Shown one piece after another: positions 49,475-61,908 of a DNA stretch of 64,000 nucleotides. A program made the translations under genes and the position numbers. The DNA comes from Sphagnum magellanicum. Its lineage: Eukaryota > Streptophyta > Sphagnopsida > Sphagnales > Sphagnaceae. Location of the stretch: assembly GCA_021904315.1 (NCBI GenBank), contig CM038913.1:4215958-4279957 (forward strand). Direction: 5' to 3'. Below the pieces are notes generated by a model. That model was not told where the DNA came from, searched no databases, and saw nothing but the letters and a program-made list of their open reading frames with translations. Positions within the stretch are counted from its first letter, which is position 1. The number at the start of each line of letters is the position of its first letter.

Positions 49475-50150
49475 GAATAGATTAAGAACAATTGTGACTT
49501 GGATACCATTAATTCCTCAATTGAAAAACTTACATAATTCTCATGTAATCACACAAGCTTTGAATACAATTTTTTTATGCCAACATTATGAAGACATCAA
49601 CCATGATCATAACTTTCAAATGTTTCATATATCTTATGTCTTATAAAAACAAAAATAGACCATGCATCAATAGATGTGCACAAATTTATGAATTCATTGA
49701 AGTATGCATATATTTCAATCCATGATAGTCATGGGTTAATGATGATGTATGACATATGCATGCACTTAAATTTTTTAAATATAATAATTAATGATGGTTC
49801 ATAATATATATGAGCAATTTTTAATATTAATACACAAAAAGATTACACATTGTATGTGTGTATAAAGCTCATTCATGTTTAGTTTCACATTTTTGAACAA
49901 GCTTCAAATTATAATTCAACATTTCCCAAACATTGTCCAATCATCATAATGGGAGACTTTAATGTTGACATTCCAAAATAGAATAACCATGGAGAAAAAA
50001 CCAAAATTTATTACATTTCATGGATTAGTTCAAAGTAAAATCACAATTTAGTGAAAACACCATAAAAGTTGGATTTCAATTATATCATATATGGGTAAAT
50101 GTCCTTGGAAATGAATGTAAATTTGGTGTAATAGAAACATATTGACTTTC
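49475..50150 (+). pseudogene. EEP endonuclease domain of the Helitron, copy 2
   Basis: MNRLRTIVTWIPLIPQLK begins at about 49474 and LNTIFLCQHYEDINHDH follows in one open frame. GDFN is at 49952-49963. QLYHIWVNV again has Tyr for the expected Asp, as in copy 1. A stop follows DIPK (tag at about 49980). Confidence 0.7.
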
Positions 50151-50189
50151 ACAAACCAATTTATATTGCATTCAAATTACCAAACATAT

Positions 50190-51740
50190 TTCCTTTGTAT
50201 AACAAAAATTATTATTGTTTCCATTTTAAAAAAGTATAGCATATGAATGTCGCATTTTCCATTTAATTAATGACACCCTAAATGGTGGCACCTTGTGGCC
50301 TAAATTTATAGGTTTTTATTAGTTTTCATGGACCATGTGTGAACAAAAAATTGTAAATATCAACTACAAGATCAAAAAACTGAATTGATGTTTTTTTATC
50401 CATATGTACACCCATCAAGCACAATAACAAAACATTTTTCATGGAAAATCTTAAAGCCAAAATGCAACAACAAAATTTACAAGAACGTGAAATGAGACTA
50501 AAAATTAAGTGGATAACTTTCCCAACTCTTTTCATCTAATTCATATCCATTCATTCCTAATGTTTGTTTCAAACATCTAAGTATCTAGTTTTACCTTGTG
50601 CACATTATGATAAATTATTTACACTTTTTTTGAGAAAAACTTGAATTGAATTTTGACACAATATTGATATTTACGACTTTATATTCATTTGTTTGGTTAA
50701 AAGAAAATCAATGGAACTTTGGTTGGAATTTTTAAGTACGCACAATGAATTTTAAGAGGGCTAGAAAAAAATATTTCTTAATACAAATATGAGAAAAAGA
50801 TTTTCAAAATCCTTCACAAAGCCAACAAACTTTCATCCCATATAACTTGAGTTCATAATATAATTTTAAATGCGATATATTATTTTAGGACAGAGCCTCT
50901 CGTGGCAGAGCTACTTGTTTTTTTTGGTCTCTATTTTGTTGGGCCCTGCCCCCACAGGACAGGGACTATCGCATTGAATCCAAGTTTTGGAAGTTTTACC
51001 TTATAAGAACCAGTTTCACATAAGATGAACCGGTTTCTTTGGTGAAAGTGTTTAGACTGTTTAGATTGGAATGGATTGATTTGGTGTTCAGAGTGTGGAC
51101 ACAATAGGTAGATGTACAACATCTTGGCTCAACATCTTATCTATTGGCAGGGCCAGCGTGTTTGTGATGGCCTTGTTTTGTTTGATGTTGTGGTGTGTTT
51201 TGATTTGTTTTGATGTGTTCATAATTGTTTGATGGATTTGTACACACGTATGTATGTTTTTGTTTGTTGGATATATTTATGTTGTTTTGCAAGGTCATTG
51301 GTGAGTGAGCATGTATGTTGTAAGATTGTGTGGAAGATTTTTTCAAGCATCAATGTATTAAAAATTCATTGCATTGCATGCACTTAGAAATATGAGAGTA
51401 TGCAAATATGATGGAAACACTTCTTTTTTTCCATTTTTGAGCCATTTGACTACAAATTCAAAAAATCACCATTAATTTTCGTAATTTTTGTGAAGTAAAA
51501 AAATAAATCCAGAAATGTTTCTGTGTTTTTTGAAATTTTCTCTTTTTGATATGCTGGGCTGTGAGAACCGCCTTCAGTAATTGACTATTATTAAGTTTGT
51601 GAGGATTGACTCAGTCAAAAACCATCCAAAAAAGTTGATACCCAGACCACAAATCTAAAAATTGAAGGGAAAAAAAAAAGCCTAACGATTACTAAAATTC
51701 TGAGAACTGGCTCAGTTTTAAATATCCGAAACAACTTATA
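50190..51740. other. Spacer upstream of WDR13 copy 2
   Basis: Counterpart of 13130-14640. No gene is supported. Confidence 0.5.
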
Positions 51741-53599
51741 CCCAGACCGGTTATATAAAATTTGGAATAAATAATTTAACGAACAAGGGCGATAATTAAA
51801 AATCACCTCAAGAACCGGAACCGGAACCGGAACCGGAGGTTCCCAGACACAGCGAGAGAGGGAGGGAGAGAGAACCGCCCAACAGTGGTAAAGACTATCC
51901 AGTGTTTTCTTCTTTGCAGAAAAAGAATTCCGAGAACAATCTGTCGTTTGTAAGATTTTGTGACGATTCCATAGAAGAGAGTGGTTTATTCTCTGTGCAC
52001 AATCTCTGTTTTGTGGAAGCAGAAGAAGAAGAAGAAGTCGGAATAAGAACAAGAAGAAGCTGAAGAAAAACAAGAACAAGAACAAGAACAAGAAGCCGAT
52101 CGAGAATTTCATAGCAATAATGGTTTCATGGCTCCGAGCATTTTTTTGTGTATAGAAAACATCTTGTGGGGAGTGCAAGCAACTGCGGATTTTTTCTTTC
52201 CTCTTAAGAGAGTTTGAGCGGCGGAACGGAACTTACCTTTGCTCGAAGTAGTTTGGAAGAATCTGGGTAGCTCGGGTGGTGGGTGTGGGTGTTTATGTTG
52301 CGGCTCGAGAAAGTCGAGAGCGAGATTTTTGATGACGAGTTACGATGAAAGCCGCTGCCACCCATTATTGGGGTTGCTACTCTCGGTCACGATTCTCATA
52401 CTCTTCGGCAGATCTTGGCTTTCTCCATCCTCTGGTTCTCTGTAAGCTAGATCTTTCTTCACAACATCCGAAATCATGATAGCAGCAGATCTTAGCTTGG
52501 GTGATCATGTTGTAGTTCATGCAACCACTTTTTCATTGTGAAGATCCAATCATTCTCGGAATCAAATCCATTCTTCTTGTGCAGACACTATGCGGATTAG
52601 GTCAAGAAGAGTAATGTAGCAATTGGGTCTCAGAGTACTAAATCTTAGCTTGGTGATCATGTTGTAGTTCATGCAGCCAGTTCTTCATTGTGAAGATCGA
52701 ATCATTCTCAGAATCAAATCCGCTCTTCTTGTGCAGAAACTATGCGGATTAGGTTAAGAAGAGTGTGTAGCAATTGAGTCTAACTCAGTCCTCAGAGTAG
52801 TAAATCTTAGCTTGGTGATCATGTTGTAGTTCGTGCAACCAGTGTTTCATTGTGAAGATCCACTCATTCTCAGAATCAAAACATTCTTCTTGTGCAGAAA
52901 CTATGCAGATTAGGTCAAGAAGAGTATGTAGCAATTGGGTCTGACTCGGTCCTCAGAGTACTAAATCTTAGCTTGTTGATCATGTAGTTCATGCAACCAG
53001 TCTTTCATTGTAAACATCAAATCATTCTCAGAATCAAATAATTTCTTCTTGTGCAGAAAACAGTGCAGATTAGGTCAAGAAGAGTTTGTAGCAATTGGGT
53101 CTCAGTACATACCTAGTTTGTTAGTAGTGTTTCTTCTCTCTTGTGATGTTTTGCCTCTGCTGCTGCTGCTTGTGTTTGCATATCAGAGGAAAGAGGTCCA
53201 CTTTCCAATGTCTGAGAAATGTGACATGCAGTTTTCCTTAGAATTTTCCAGAGTTTTTCAACTTTAGCTTGTGCTCAAGAGAGCTTAAGAAGCTCCCAGC
53301 ATCTTTGCTTCTGATATATCTGGAAACCAGAATTGCTGAGTGTGTTGAAAGAATCTCATAAGGGAAGGCTCATTATAGATGCAGCAGATGAATAGCAAAG
53401 AGAGAGGCAAAAATTGCTTGAGATAGGATGATCCAAATATGAAGTCTTTCTTAGATTCTTGAGCATCTTGGTCACATGGAAGAGGAATTAGCAGTCATAG
53501 TTTCTCTTAATTTATGATCTCCTCCTTTTGCAGATGAAGCTGTTGTGAAGCGAGACAAGATCAGAGCCAGATTGAACCAGTAAGAAACTCTCTCTGGTG
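51740..53599 (+). promoter_or_regulatory. Promoter and 5' leader of intact WDR13
   Basis: A TATA-like ggttatataaaa lies at 51749-51760. The hexamer ccggaa is repeated four times near 51815-51838, against twice in copy 1. The GAA run is short (about five units, near 52020-52037). The leader repeat at 52487-53100 and an acceptor-like tccttttgcag at 53524-53534 precede the start codon. An upstream ATG frame (ATGAAGCTGTTGTGA) directly follows that acceptor and could lower translation. Confidence 0.6.
52487..53100. repeat. Four-unit leader repeat of ~152-162 bp
   Basis: Units begin at the word atcttagcttggtgatcatg near 52490, 52642, 52804 and 52965. Each contains ttgtgcagaaactatgc, an acceptor-like cttgtgcag, and ends gtagcaattgggtct. 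Copy 1 has only one unit, so three were added here (net 470 bp) or lost there. Confidence 0.9.
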
Positions 53600-55006
53600 A
53601 TGGATTCAGAGAAGAATTTGGAATTGTATAGTGAGACTTCATCATTACCATCCACAAGCACAATGAGCATAAAGCCCAACCATGCGGCAATGGTCTATGC
53701 AGCACTTCTGGAACCTGGAAATGGTGCCAACCACCCTCGAGTTGCCATGCGTCGCCTTCTCCTTTACCGGAAGGCTCTTGGGGGCAACCTCTTACGGCAA
53801 GGATGGGAATTGAATGGGAGGGGATATGTTGCTTTCCACAAATACATGGAGCATCTCAAGGTCTTGGATAAATCTCAACCATCAAGTCCAGTGAGTGGAC
53901 AAGGGGCTTCTGATCGTGGACCATGGACTGCTTATGAGAGAGGAAGCTGGAGCTCTAGCAGAGGAGGAAGCACTGTAAGTGAATCTGGTGGTTCAGAGAT
54001 CCCTGCTGAACCAGGATATTCGTTTGTTGGCATGCATTGCATTTTCGATGATTGTAAAGCCTCGGTGAATGTTGTCAAGTTTGGGCACATGAGCTCTGAT
54101 TTATTGTCATTTGCTGCCTCAAATGGTCTCATAATGCTCTGTTACGTCAGCCAGCCTCCCCGTATTCTCCATCACTTGAAAGGACACACTAAAGAGGTTA
54201 CGGATTTGGACTTCTCTTTAAGCAACCATTACTTGAGCTCGGCATCAATGGACAAAAGTGTGCGAGTGTGGGATGTGAAGAAGGGTGACTGTCTGCGTGT
54301 GATTTATGGTTCTGCTCCTCAGCTTTGTGTTCACTTCCATCCTGTCAACAACAACTTTCTTCTAGTTGGAAATGGGAGTAAGGAGATTAGTGTGTTCAAC
54401 TTCAGCACGGGCCGGATCATACAGAAACTATCTCTTGATAGCAATGTCACAGCCATGGACATTGATCACTCGGGTCACATTCTGTTTGCAGGAGATGCAA
54501 AGGGTTGCATACACAGTGTAAGCTTGCAAATGCACAATGGTGATTTTGTTATGCGGCATTCACACAAGACAGGAATGACAGGTGTACATAAGTCATCCAC
54601 CACTACTGTCCAGTTTCGGACCTTTTCACGTTTAGCTGCAGGGCCAGTCTTATTGGTTGCAAGTCAAGATGGCCTGATTCGCTTCTTTGGTATTGCATTG
54701 CGTATTGAGGGTTATCTTTCGCTGAGGTGCTCCCTCCAGCTCCCTCCAAGGGCAAGGAATATCCGGGCCTCTTTTTGCCCTCTTCTCTCATTGCAACATG
54801 GGGAATTTATTGTGTCGGGGCATGAGGATGCAAATGTCTACTTCTATGATTTTACCCGTCCAAAGCATCCTTGTGTAAACAAGCTGCAGGGACATAGAGT
54901 GCCAGTGGTTGGGGTGGCATGGAATCATGGTGAAAATTTATTGGTGTCCTCAGATTGTGAAGGTGTGGTGATTGTTTGGAAACGAGCTGCGAATGGTGGC
55001 AGATAG
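53600..55006 (+). CDS. WDR13: WDR13-like WD40-repeat protein
   Basis: A single exon of 468 codons, close to the 485 residues of human WDR13. The first ATG at 53600 follows an in-frame GTG and is chosen as the start. Residues 1-140 are a non-WD region with LLYRKALGGNLLRQGWE and a Ser/Gly-rich stretch (SSSRGGSTVSESGGS). About seven blades follow: GMHCIFDD (144), LKGHTKEVTDLDFSLSNHYL to VRVWDV (193-226), CVHFHPVNNNFLLVGN to VFNF, MDIDHSGHILFAGD, a TVQF...VASQDGLIRFF blade, SFCPLLSLQHGEFIVSGHED, and the closing LQGHRVPVVGVAWNHGENLL to VIVWKR (429-462). The last two blades resemble the animal protein closely. WD40 propellers are protein-binding scaffolds; animal WDR13 is nuclear. A plant role is unknown to me. 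Confidence 0.9.
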   Translation: MDSEKNLELYSETSSLPSTSTMSIKPNHAAMVYAALLEPGNGANHPRVAMRRLLLYRKALGGNLLRQGWELNGRGYVAFHKYMEHLKVLDKSQPSSPVSGQGASDRGPWTAYERGSWSSSRGGSTVSESGGSEIPAEPGYSFVGMHCIFDDCKASVNVVKFGHMSSDLLSFAASNGLIMLCYVSQPPRILHHLKGHTKEVTDLDFSLSNHYLSSASMDKSVRVWDVKKGDCLRVIYGSAPQLCVHFHPVNNNFLLVGNGSKEISVFNFSTGRIIQKLSLDSNVTAMDIDHSGHILFAGDAKGCIHSVSLQMHNGDFVMRHSHKTGMTGVHKSSTTTVQFRTFSRLAAGPVLLVASQDGLIRFFGIALRIEGYLSLRCSLQLPPRARNIRASFCPLLSLQHGEFIVSGHEDANVYFYDFTRPKHPCVNKLQGHRVPVVGVAWNHGENLLVSSDCEGVVIVWKRAANGGR

Positions 55007-56946
55007 TAGTGTGCCTGATTTGTGAGTGATGTACCACAATTCTTCTCATTTTGACACAAGGTTAAATTACAGTTCAGGGTTGAAGATTGAAGGTTTAGGG
55101 TTTAGGAGTTGGGTCAGAAGTGAATTCAGGATCTTGAGGTGTAATGAGTTTTTTCATATTGAAATAAGCTGCAGCTAAATGCATGCATGCATACCAGCTG
55201 CTTTTTGCTCCTTGTTCCTAACTTTACCATTCTCAGTAGGTCTTTATGATTCAGGGTTCTTTGGAAGTCATGGAGTCCGGTTTAGTCAGTCAATCACTGT
55301 GTTGTAAGTGGTCAGCCAAGTGAAGAAGCCTGGTTAGCAGAGAGACAAAAGATGCCTGTACACAGAATTGGGAGGAGTGTTTTTGTGACCATCATCTCCA
55401 GTTTCTTTTATTCATGTACAACTTGGAGCTACAAGGAGCAGAGCACTTCATTATCTTGGAATGACAGCTGGGGGATCAATTTTCCCTCTACAATATGGAA
55501 GGTACGGAGTGAATTTCACATGCATTGCTGATGGGAGAGGTGTCTTCAAACCTGTACTTCATTACATCAGATAATCAATTTGTGCAAGGAGGCATAGGGT
55601 TTGCAGACATCAAACAACTCATTGAAGTTGCATTGGTCTTTGTATAATTTTCCAGCCAGCCCACATAGTTGAGATCACAAAGAAAAGTCAGTGATGCAAT
55701 GCACAATGCACAGGTTTTGAGTTTGCAGCAAGCAATTTATGTGTGCTGAGAGCAAAAAGTGCTACATAGACAGTTGCAGACCAAAAGAGCAAGAACTTTA
55801 AAAGGATGGATATAGAATGGAGATGACAGCAAGTGTAAAAAAGCAAACATCAAATGAAGAAACCCACAACTTTTTGCATGTGTAATACTGAAACAAATCA
55901 ACTTGTCTGTAGCTTTCAGTTCCAATACAAGCTCTAAAATAAGTGTGGATTCACAGATTATGGCACATATTGCATTTGGGATGGCAGGGAAGAACAGAAA
56001 CAGTGTTTATTGCTGGAAGACTCAGGGACTCTGCAAACCAGTCCCTGATGGGTCCCTAGGGTGAAGGTACCCATCATTCCAATTCCACTATTCCAACTCG
56101 CTTTTGTTCAATTTCAAGCACTACCACCAATTTACCCCATCCTTCATATCTGCCCTGGGGTGGGGTATCTATGGGGTAAAAACCTGTAGCCTGACTACAC
56201 TTTATCCTTATGCTCAGTACTCTGATGGTAACAATCAACACACAATGTCTTAATTTGAAGGCAAAGCTCATATACCAGGACAATTCATATACCCAGAGGC
56301 TAATGTTGAAAAAAATCATACCCTGTGGGTAAGAAAAAATCACTTCACCCTTCCCAACATTTGTCTCTACCACAAATTAAAAAGAATCTGTGCATGCAGC
56401 ACAACACCAAACATTCTTAAAAACAAAGTTTACAAAGTGTTTGTAAACTAATTCAATTTCAGTTCTTGTACTGAAACAGGGAATTCACATGATTTTTTCA
56501 GTATCAAAATCATGATACTTGCAGGCTGCAACTTCCCAAACCTAAGCATATCATACAGAGGCACTGAACATAGTTACTGAAGATTCTTTCTCCTTGCATG
56601 AAGCCCCCTTGGTCCTATGGAGGGAGAAAATAATGAAGAACCCTATCCTCTTTTTCCAAGGAACGAAAGTTAACAATAAATGCTTCATGGGTCCCAAATT
56701 TGGCCTACAGAAGGGTAGCTTTTTACACCAGTTGTGGCCATCTAACAAGGTTGGGATCCACCTGTGAATTCTCCTTGTCAACAAATTAATTGAAAGCTGG
56801 GTGTTGATCAAGTACTGACAGGCAAGCACTTGTAAAAACACCAAGAATTTAGGGCCACGAGCATTTCATGGTTAACAAACGGCAGAAAACTGAATATGAA
56901 TATTGGGTTAGGTCAGGAAAGTGCAGCAGGGAGAAACTTAATGAAC
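55007..56946. other. Convergent 3' regions of WDR13 and CHUP1
   Basis: WDR13 (plus) and CHUP1 (minus) point at each other across about 1.9 kb. The sequence is more balanced in base composition than the A segments and probably holds both 3' untranslated regions. A telomere-like tttagggtttagg lies at about 55095-55107. Short frames on the minus strand (55925-55737, 56373-56074, 56844-56551) show no recognised domain. Confidence 0.5.
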
Positions 56947-59900
56947 TCATCCCACATCACCCACATCTGTTGTGGTTGCACTTTTGTTGGAAACATGGGC
57001 ACAATCCCTTAAAGCCTCAAATGCTCTCATACTCTCAGGGTCGAATCCACCTGCAAACTGCACAAGCATGGTTTCAAGAGCTCCTCCTTGTTAGTTATGG
57101 TAGGCACACACAGTACATTTCTCAGCAAAAAAAATTGGGCATTGTTGAGTTCTAACTAGAGAAAGTAAGAAATTATGAAAGCTAGTAGTTGAGCACTCGA
57201 TTGGATCGCTTTGAATTTAATAACTCAGAAAGAGAGAAAGGAATTCTGTACCTGGTGAACACGGAAAGCAAATCGAACTCCTTGCAGCAACAGGAACTCA
57301 CACACAGGCTCCCTGTCAGAGCCAGCTAAATGCTCTAACTCCGCAGCAACTCTTGTCATATACACACGTGCTAACTTCACTGATGCTACCTTGATCTGTT
57401 GCCACATCCAAACACACAATTTTGTAAATTAAAAATCCCGTTGCTCTGGTTCCCCGCCCACAACAACACCCACTTACATCAGCAGTCTTACAAACCAAAA
57501 CAAGACAATAAAAGGTTTCCAACTGTGCATGAGCTCCACCACCCTCAAAGAAATGAGTAATACCTTTCCAACTACTCCTGAGTCAAGCATCCATTTTGTG
57601 GGTATACCAAACTCTTTATAGCGAGCAATTGCCATATCCCTCGTCCGTAGCAACCCATAGATATTATGCTCCACTCTGCACGCATAATATTTCACCAATG
57701 AGATGCCAATGAGCTAATAAGAATGGATACTACCTAGAGGCAGAAAAAATATTAGGAAACAGACAAACTTGTATGTGATGAACATGCAAATTGTATCTTC
57801 TTAGCAACAGACAGGATGGGTTGGTTGGACCACTTGACCATGGCCTCAACAACCTCATAGAGGAGCTTAAAAACAGTAAACTTACTTCTCTAGGGTGGTC
57901 AACATCCTCTGGAGAGCCTTTTCACAAGGCATTCCTGGATCATCTTCAAACAATGACACTTCGGCATGCAGCTTCATTAAATCCTGGTACTCAAATGAAG
58001 CTTCTCGGAAGGCATCTGCTTTACCTTCTGGCCAGTCAAAGTGCTTCAACACTGCTCTTTCATCCACCTGCATAATCGAATTCCCCAGAGTACAGACAAT
58101 TTATGATTCAACTGCTTCTGAATGGACATGCTCATATTGGGAGCAATGACATGATGAAACAACCCCGGCTAATATCTTCATTTGGAAAGGAAGAAGAGAA
58201 ATCCACTGAAAGATGAGTTAATGGGTTTAGCATTTAGCAATTGGTTAAGTGATGTGTTCTGTATCCATACCAGGAAAGAAAGCTCATTATCAAGCCATGT
58301 GACAAAGGCAATGACATCTTCAATGTTGGTGTAAAAAGCAGTGCGTACTGCAGCTGCTAGTGATTGCACAAACTCTCCTTGTGTCTCAACATCTGCCTTG
58401 ATCTGTAAAGGCCAGGAAGTAAAGTCTCTCAATGCATCACCATAAACAACAAAAAATCTTCAGATCACCAACCATTTCGATGACTACTGATATCCCCAGA
58501 CAACTCTTGCTGAAGGAAGGACCTGGAGACAAAACCTAACATCTAACCCTCACACCTGGGTAAAGTGGAATCAAAAGCTTCTGCGAAGAGCTACAAATGG
58601 CAACGGATATACTTACAGCCAAGAGATGTGTAGACCGGTTCTCAATTTCACCAATCATGTTGTTGCGTGCATCTGGGTTTATGTCATTCCCACTGATTCC
58701 ACCACCAGTGCTTTTAACATCACGCTTCATCAGTGACTGGTAGAACTCAACCACCTCTGGGGCCCTGTGCATGTGGTCTTTGTTCTTCCCCTGCAAATTT
58801 CCCAAGCCACCCCCCATTGGTGGAGGTGGTGGAGGTGGTGGAGGTGCCCCAGGTATGCCAGGTCTTGGTGGGGGAGGAGGCGGAGGAGGCGGAGGAGGAG
58901 TAACCCCAGCACCCCTGTGAATGTGAGACCCAGTGGCTAGGCCAACCACAGGATCAGATGGCTTGGGAGGAGGAGTTGCAACCCTAAGAGGCCTCTTCTC
59001 CACCTCTGCAGGCGTTAATGGTTTGATTGCTTCCACCCGCTTACGAGCAGGTATTTGCTGTAGCTTTGGCATCTCTTGGATCCTGAAATGAACCCTCTCA
59101 TGTGGCTTTGTATTGATTGCTTTCTCCCTCTCCACCTTGGCCTTCTCTTTGATGACTTTCTCCCTCTCAATGGCTGCTTTGTGACGGTCTTTGAAGGCTG
59201 GGTACTTCTCTGCTATCTCTGGAGCTACTGACTTTGACATGAGTTGGAAGGATGCCGCCACCCCACTGAATACATCTCCTGCTGATTTCTTCCTAACAAG
59301 AGGAGGGAGGTTTGATTGGGAGTTTGGTAATGTATCAGATGTTGCAGCAGCAGCATCATTGCCTCCATCGATTGATGAAGAATCTGATATTGACATTGTG
59401 GGTGAAGCACTGCCCAGATCTTGTTTGTCAGGTTTCTTGGCCCCATACGATGTGATCTCTACTGCATCACTTGCATTCCTGAGGATCAAAGCTTCCAAAG
59501 GTGGCTTTGATGCACTGTATTTCCTGCCATGTGTAGGGTCACTTAGGCTGCTGAAACTTCTCTCTTTGTCCTGCAATGATCTTGCACCGGAAAGGTCCAA
59601 TCCATCATCCTTCTTCACTGTCCAGTTCTTCAGCCGTCGAATCAAACTTGGTTTCTTGTTAGTCATGCCACCCAGACCCAAGTCAAGTGGTGAGTCATTA
59701 TACTCACTGGGACCACCCTCAGAGCGGCTTGATGTTTCAGATGAAGCACTCTCATAGCCATTTTCAGCCTGATCTTTGGTGCTGATGGCCAGGAGATCAG
59801 GAGCCGCATACTTGAGCATCAACTTCTTTGCTCTTTCCTGCGATCTTGGACTTAAATTGTTGCTCAAATCAAGTGCAGTAGTTTTTCCTGCTGGAGCTGT

Positions 59901-61908
59901 GTAGTTGCGAAGCTCATAACGAAGGCAAGCATTCACCCACCTCAAGTAAACAAGCTCCTCCACTTCACTAAATCGATCCATTTGCAAACCCTCTACTTGC
60001 TTAGCCAAGTCCTCATTTGCATGGCGCACAGCAGCTGTTCTGGCCTCAGCTTCTGCTACCAGATCACTCTGGAGAAGATTGCAGCCATGTCTTTCAGGAT
60101 GAGATCAATGCATTTTCATAGAAGATTTCCAAACTAGCAACTTGCAACAAGTGACCAAACATAACACCAAATGGAAAACCCATGGACTTCACACTCAAAA
60201 TAGAATGTTGCAATGGCAGCATCCGCCAGAGACCAGATAGAAAAACACACACACACACCTCGGTTCTGTTCATCAGATGCTGAACTTCAGTCTCAACAGC
60301 ATTTATTTTGATTGTCAGCTCCCTTTTCTGGTGTTGAAGCTCCTTGTTGGTGCGCCGTAACTCAACAACCTCAACCTCCAACTCACGTAGGGATTGCAGC
60401 TTCCTTTCAAGATCGAATTCCCTCTTGTTCCTCCCATCTTCCTCTTTTGTCTCCAAGAGTAGCAGCTTCTGTTTCATCATCAAGAGTTCAGCTTTGGCAT
60501 TCCCAGCATGACTATGGATTTGCTTCTGGAGCTCCCGATTCTTGGCCCGCTCTTCGTCCAAGTCTTTCTTGAGTTTGCCGACACTGGCAAGCTCATCAAC
60601 CAATTTCTTCCCCTGCAACTCTAGATCTCTGATTTGCAATCTGAGCTTCTCATTTTGAACAGTCTTGTCCTGCAATCCCCTCTCCAACTCAGCAACATTA
60701 CTCTCTTGCAGTTGGAGCGCATAGAACTCAAGCAACTCTCCTTCCATCCTCAATTCTCTTTCTCTTAATTCCTTCACCATACTTCTCAGCAGTTGCAGTT
60801 CATCAGCATCCTTTGCAAGGCTATCAATACATTTGTCCATAAGGCAGTCTCCTCCATCATCATCCCTTGTGCCTGCACTCTCATCATCTCCTGTCTCAGA
60901 GCCATTTGCATCCCTACATTTTCTTCTCTTTATAGGGCATGCATGCCTGTTGTCAGCCAAGCCTTCCTCTTGTTCACACTCTGCATCATGATGATGATGG
61001 CCCCTGCTGTTGTGATCTGCACCATCACTAAACTCCTGACTGAAATCAGCAGTAAGCTCCCCAGCAGAAAGAAGGTCCTCAAATTCAGGCAGCAACAAAT
61101 CATGACTGCCATAGTCACTCGCACTTTGAACACTAGTATGTGCTGGTGAATCCGGGATGACTCGCTTCACTTCCTCCTCCTGCACAAGCACAAATGCACA
61201 CATCCAGAGATGTTCAGCTCCAGATGTAATCTTAATGATGATTGATCAGTCAACAAAACACACCTCCTCTTGCTATAGAATGTGTATCAAGGAAAGCATA
61301 GAATAAATGTTTGCATTCATGATGATATTTTCTGCCTCTATTTTGTTTCTGGCTCAATTAACCATCTGTCCTTCTGTGACATAGACTGCTGATTGCAAGC
61401 TCCAGGAGGAGGAGGAGGCTAAAACTCTGGATTGATTGAGGGCAAAGCTTGTTTTCTGAGTCTTGATCTTCTGTAACAATGGTGTTGCAATAGCAGGAAG
61501 GATTAAAAAAAAGCAACACATTCTAACTGCTGGCTCTTGAAGAAATAAATGGGTACCAGGGTTTCTTGCTGTGTTGAATCATCAAGAGCACCATACGCAG
61601 AGCTGAATCCCTCCTCACCATGTTGAGCCGCCTCTTCCTCCTCCTTACCTGATGGTCCTTTCTCTTCTGGAAACATCAACAGTTCAGAAAACCCATCTCG
61701 AGTACAAGAGCGAGCTTCGTGACAAGCTTCACAACAAACCGAGGAGGAACTATGCACAAGCCAAAAGCTGTTGGCGAGAAGAGAGAGAGAGAGGAAAAAA
61801 AAATGGTCACAAACCTGCAGGAGCAGAACGGTTGTTGTTGTTTTTGAGGACCGAGACGGTGAATGCAACCAGTGAGCAAGTGACTGCGAGTCCAACACGC
61901 AGGAGCAT
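56947..61908 (-). CDS. CHUP1: CHUP1 (CHLOROPLAST UNUSUAL POSITIONING 1)
   Basis: Nine exons join in phase: 61908-61815, 61666-61557, 61179-60259, 60068-58617, 58402-58271, 58067-57886, 57675-57564, 57395-57252 and 57057-56947, giving 1085 residues (Arabidopsis about 1004). The start MLLRVGLAV opens a hydrophobic segment (about 5-21) that targets the chloroplast outer envelope in this family. An acidic stretch with PEFEDLL (99-105) precedes a long coiled coil (about 190-420), the dimerisation region. VEELVYLRWVNACLRYELRN follows, then two proline tracts (about 763-793) that bind profilin, and a conserved C-terminal actin-nucleating domain from HRAPEVVEFYQSLMKR (about 808). CHUP1 moves chloroplasts by building actin filaments on them. 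The gene appears intact. CTG|gtaccc is the weakest donor. Confidence 0.95.

Larger units (their letters stand above)
43885..50190 (+). mobile_element. Decayed Helitron with Rep, helicase and endonuclease regions, copy 2
   Basis: Same order as copy 1: N-terminal and Rep about 44170-45935, an AT-rich interruption, helicase about 47815-49420, EEP about 49475-50150. It shares many of copy 1's stops, including the one in Walker B, so the Helitron was dead before the larger duplication. Termini not identified. Confidence 0.75.
37152..54882. repeat. Duplicated segment A, copy 2
   Basis: This is the direct repeat of 1-17318. The offset is 37151 at the left, 37094 near the WDR13 leader and 37564 in the WDR13 coding sequence. 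The last jump is 470 bp and is explained by three extra leader repeat units here. Sequence continues past 54882 into the rest of WDR13, so this copy has the original right-hand context. Confidence 0.95.

Noticed and set aside
51615-52178. 187-codon minus-strand frame over the WDR13 leader
   Set aside because: Leu/Phe-rich translation of the GAA and CAAGAA repeats; not kept in the same form in copy 1.
59191-59757. 188-codon plus-strand frame
   Set aside because: Antisense shadow of CHUP1 exon 4, which is supported by family similarity and splice phase.
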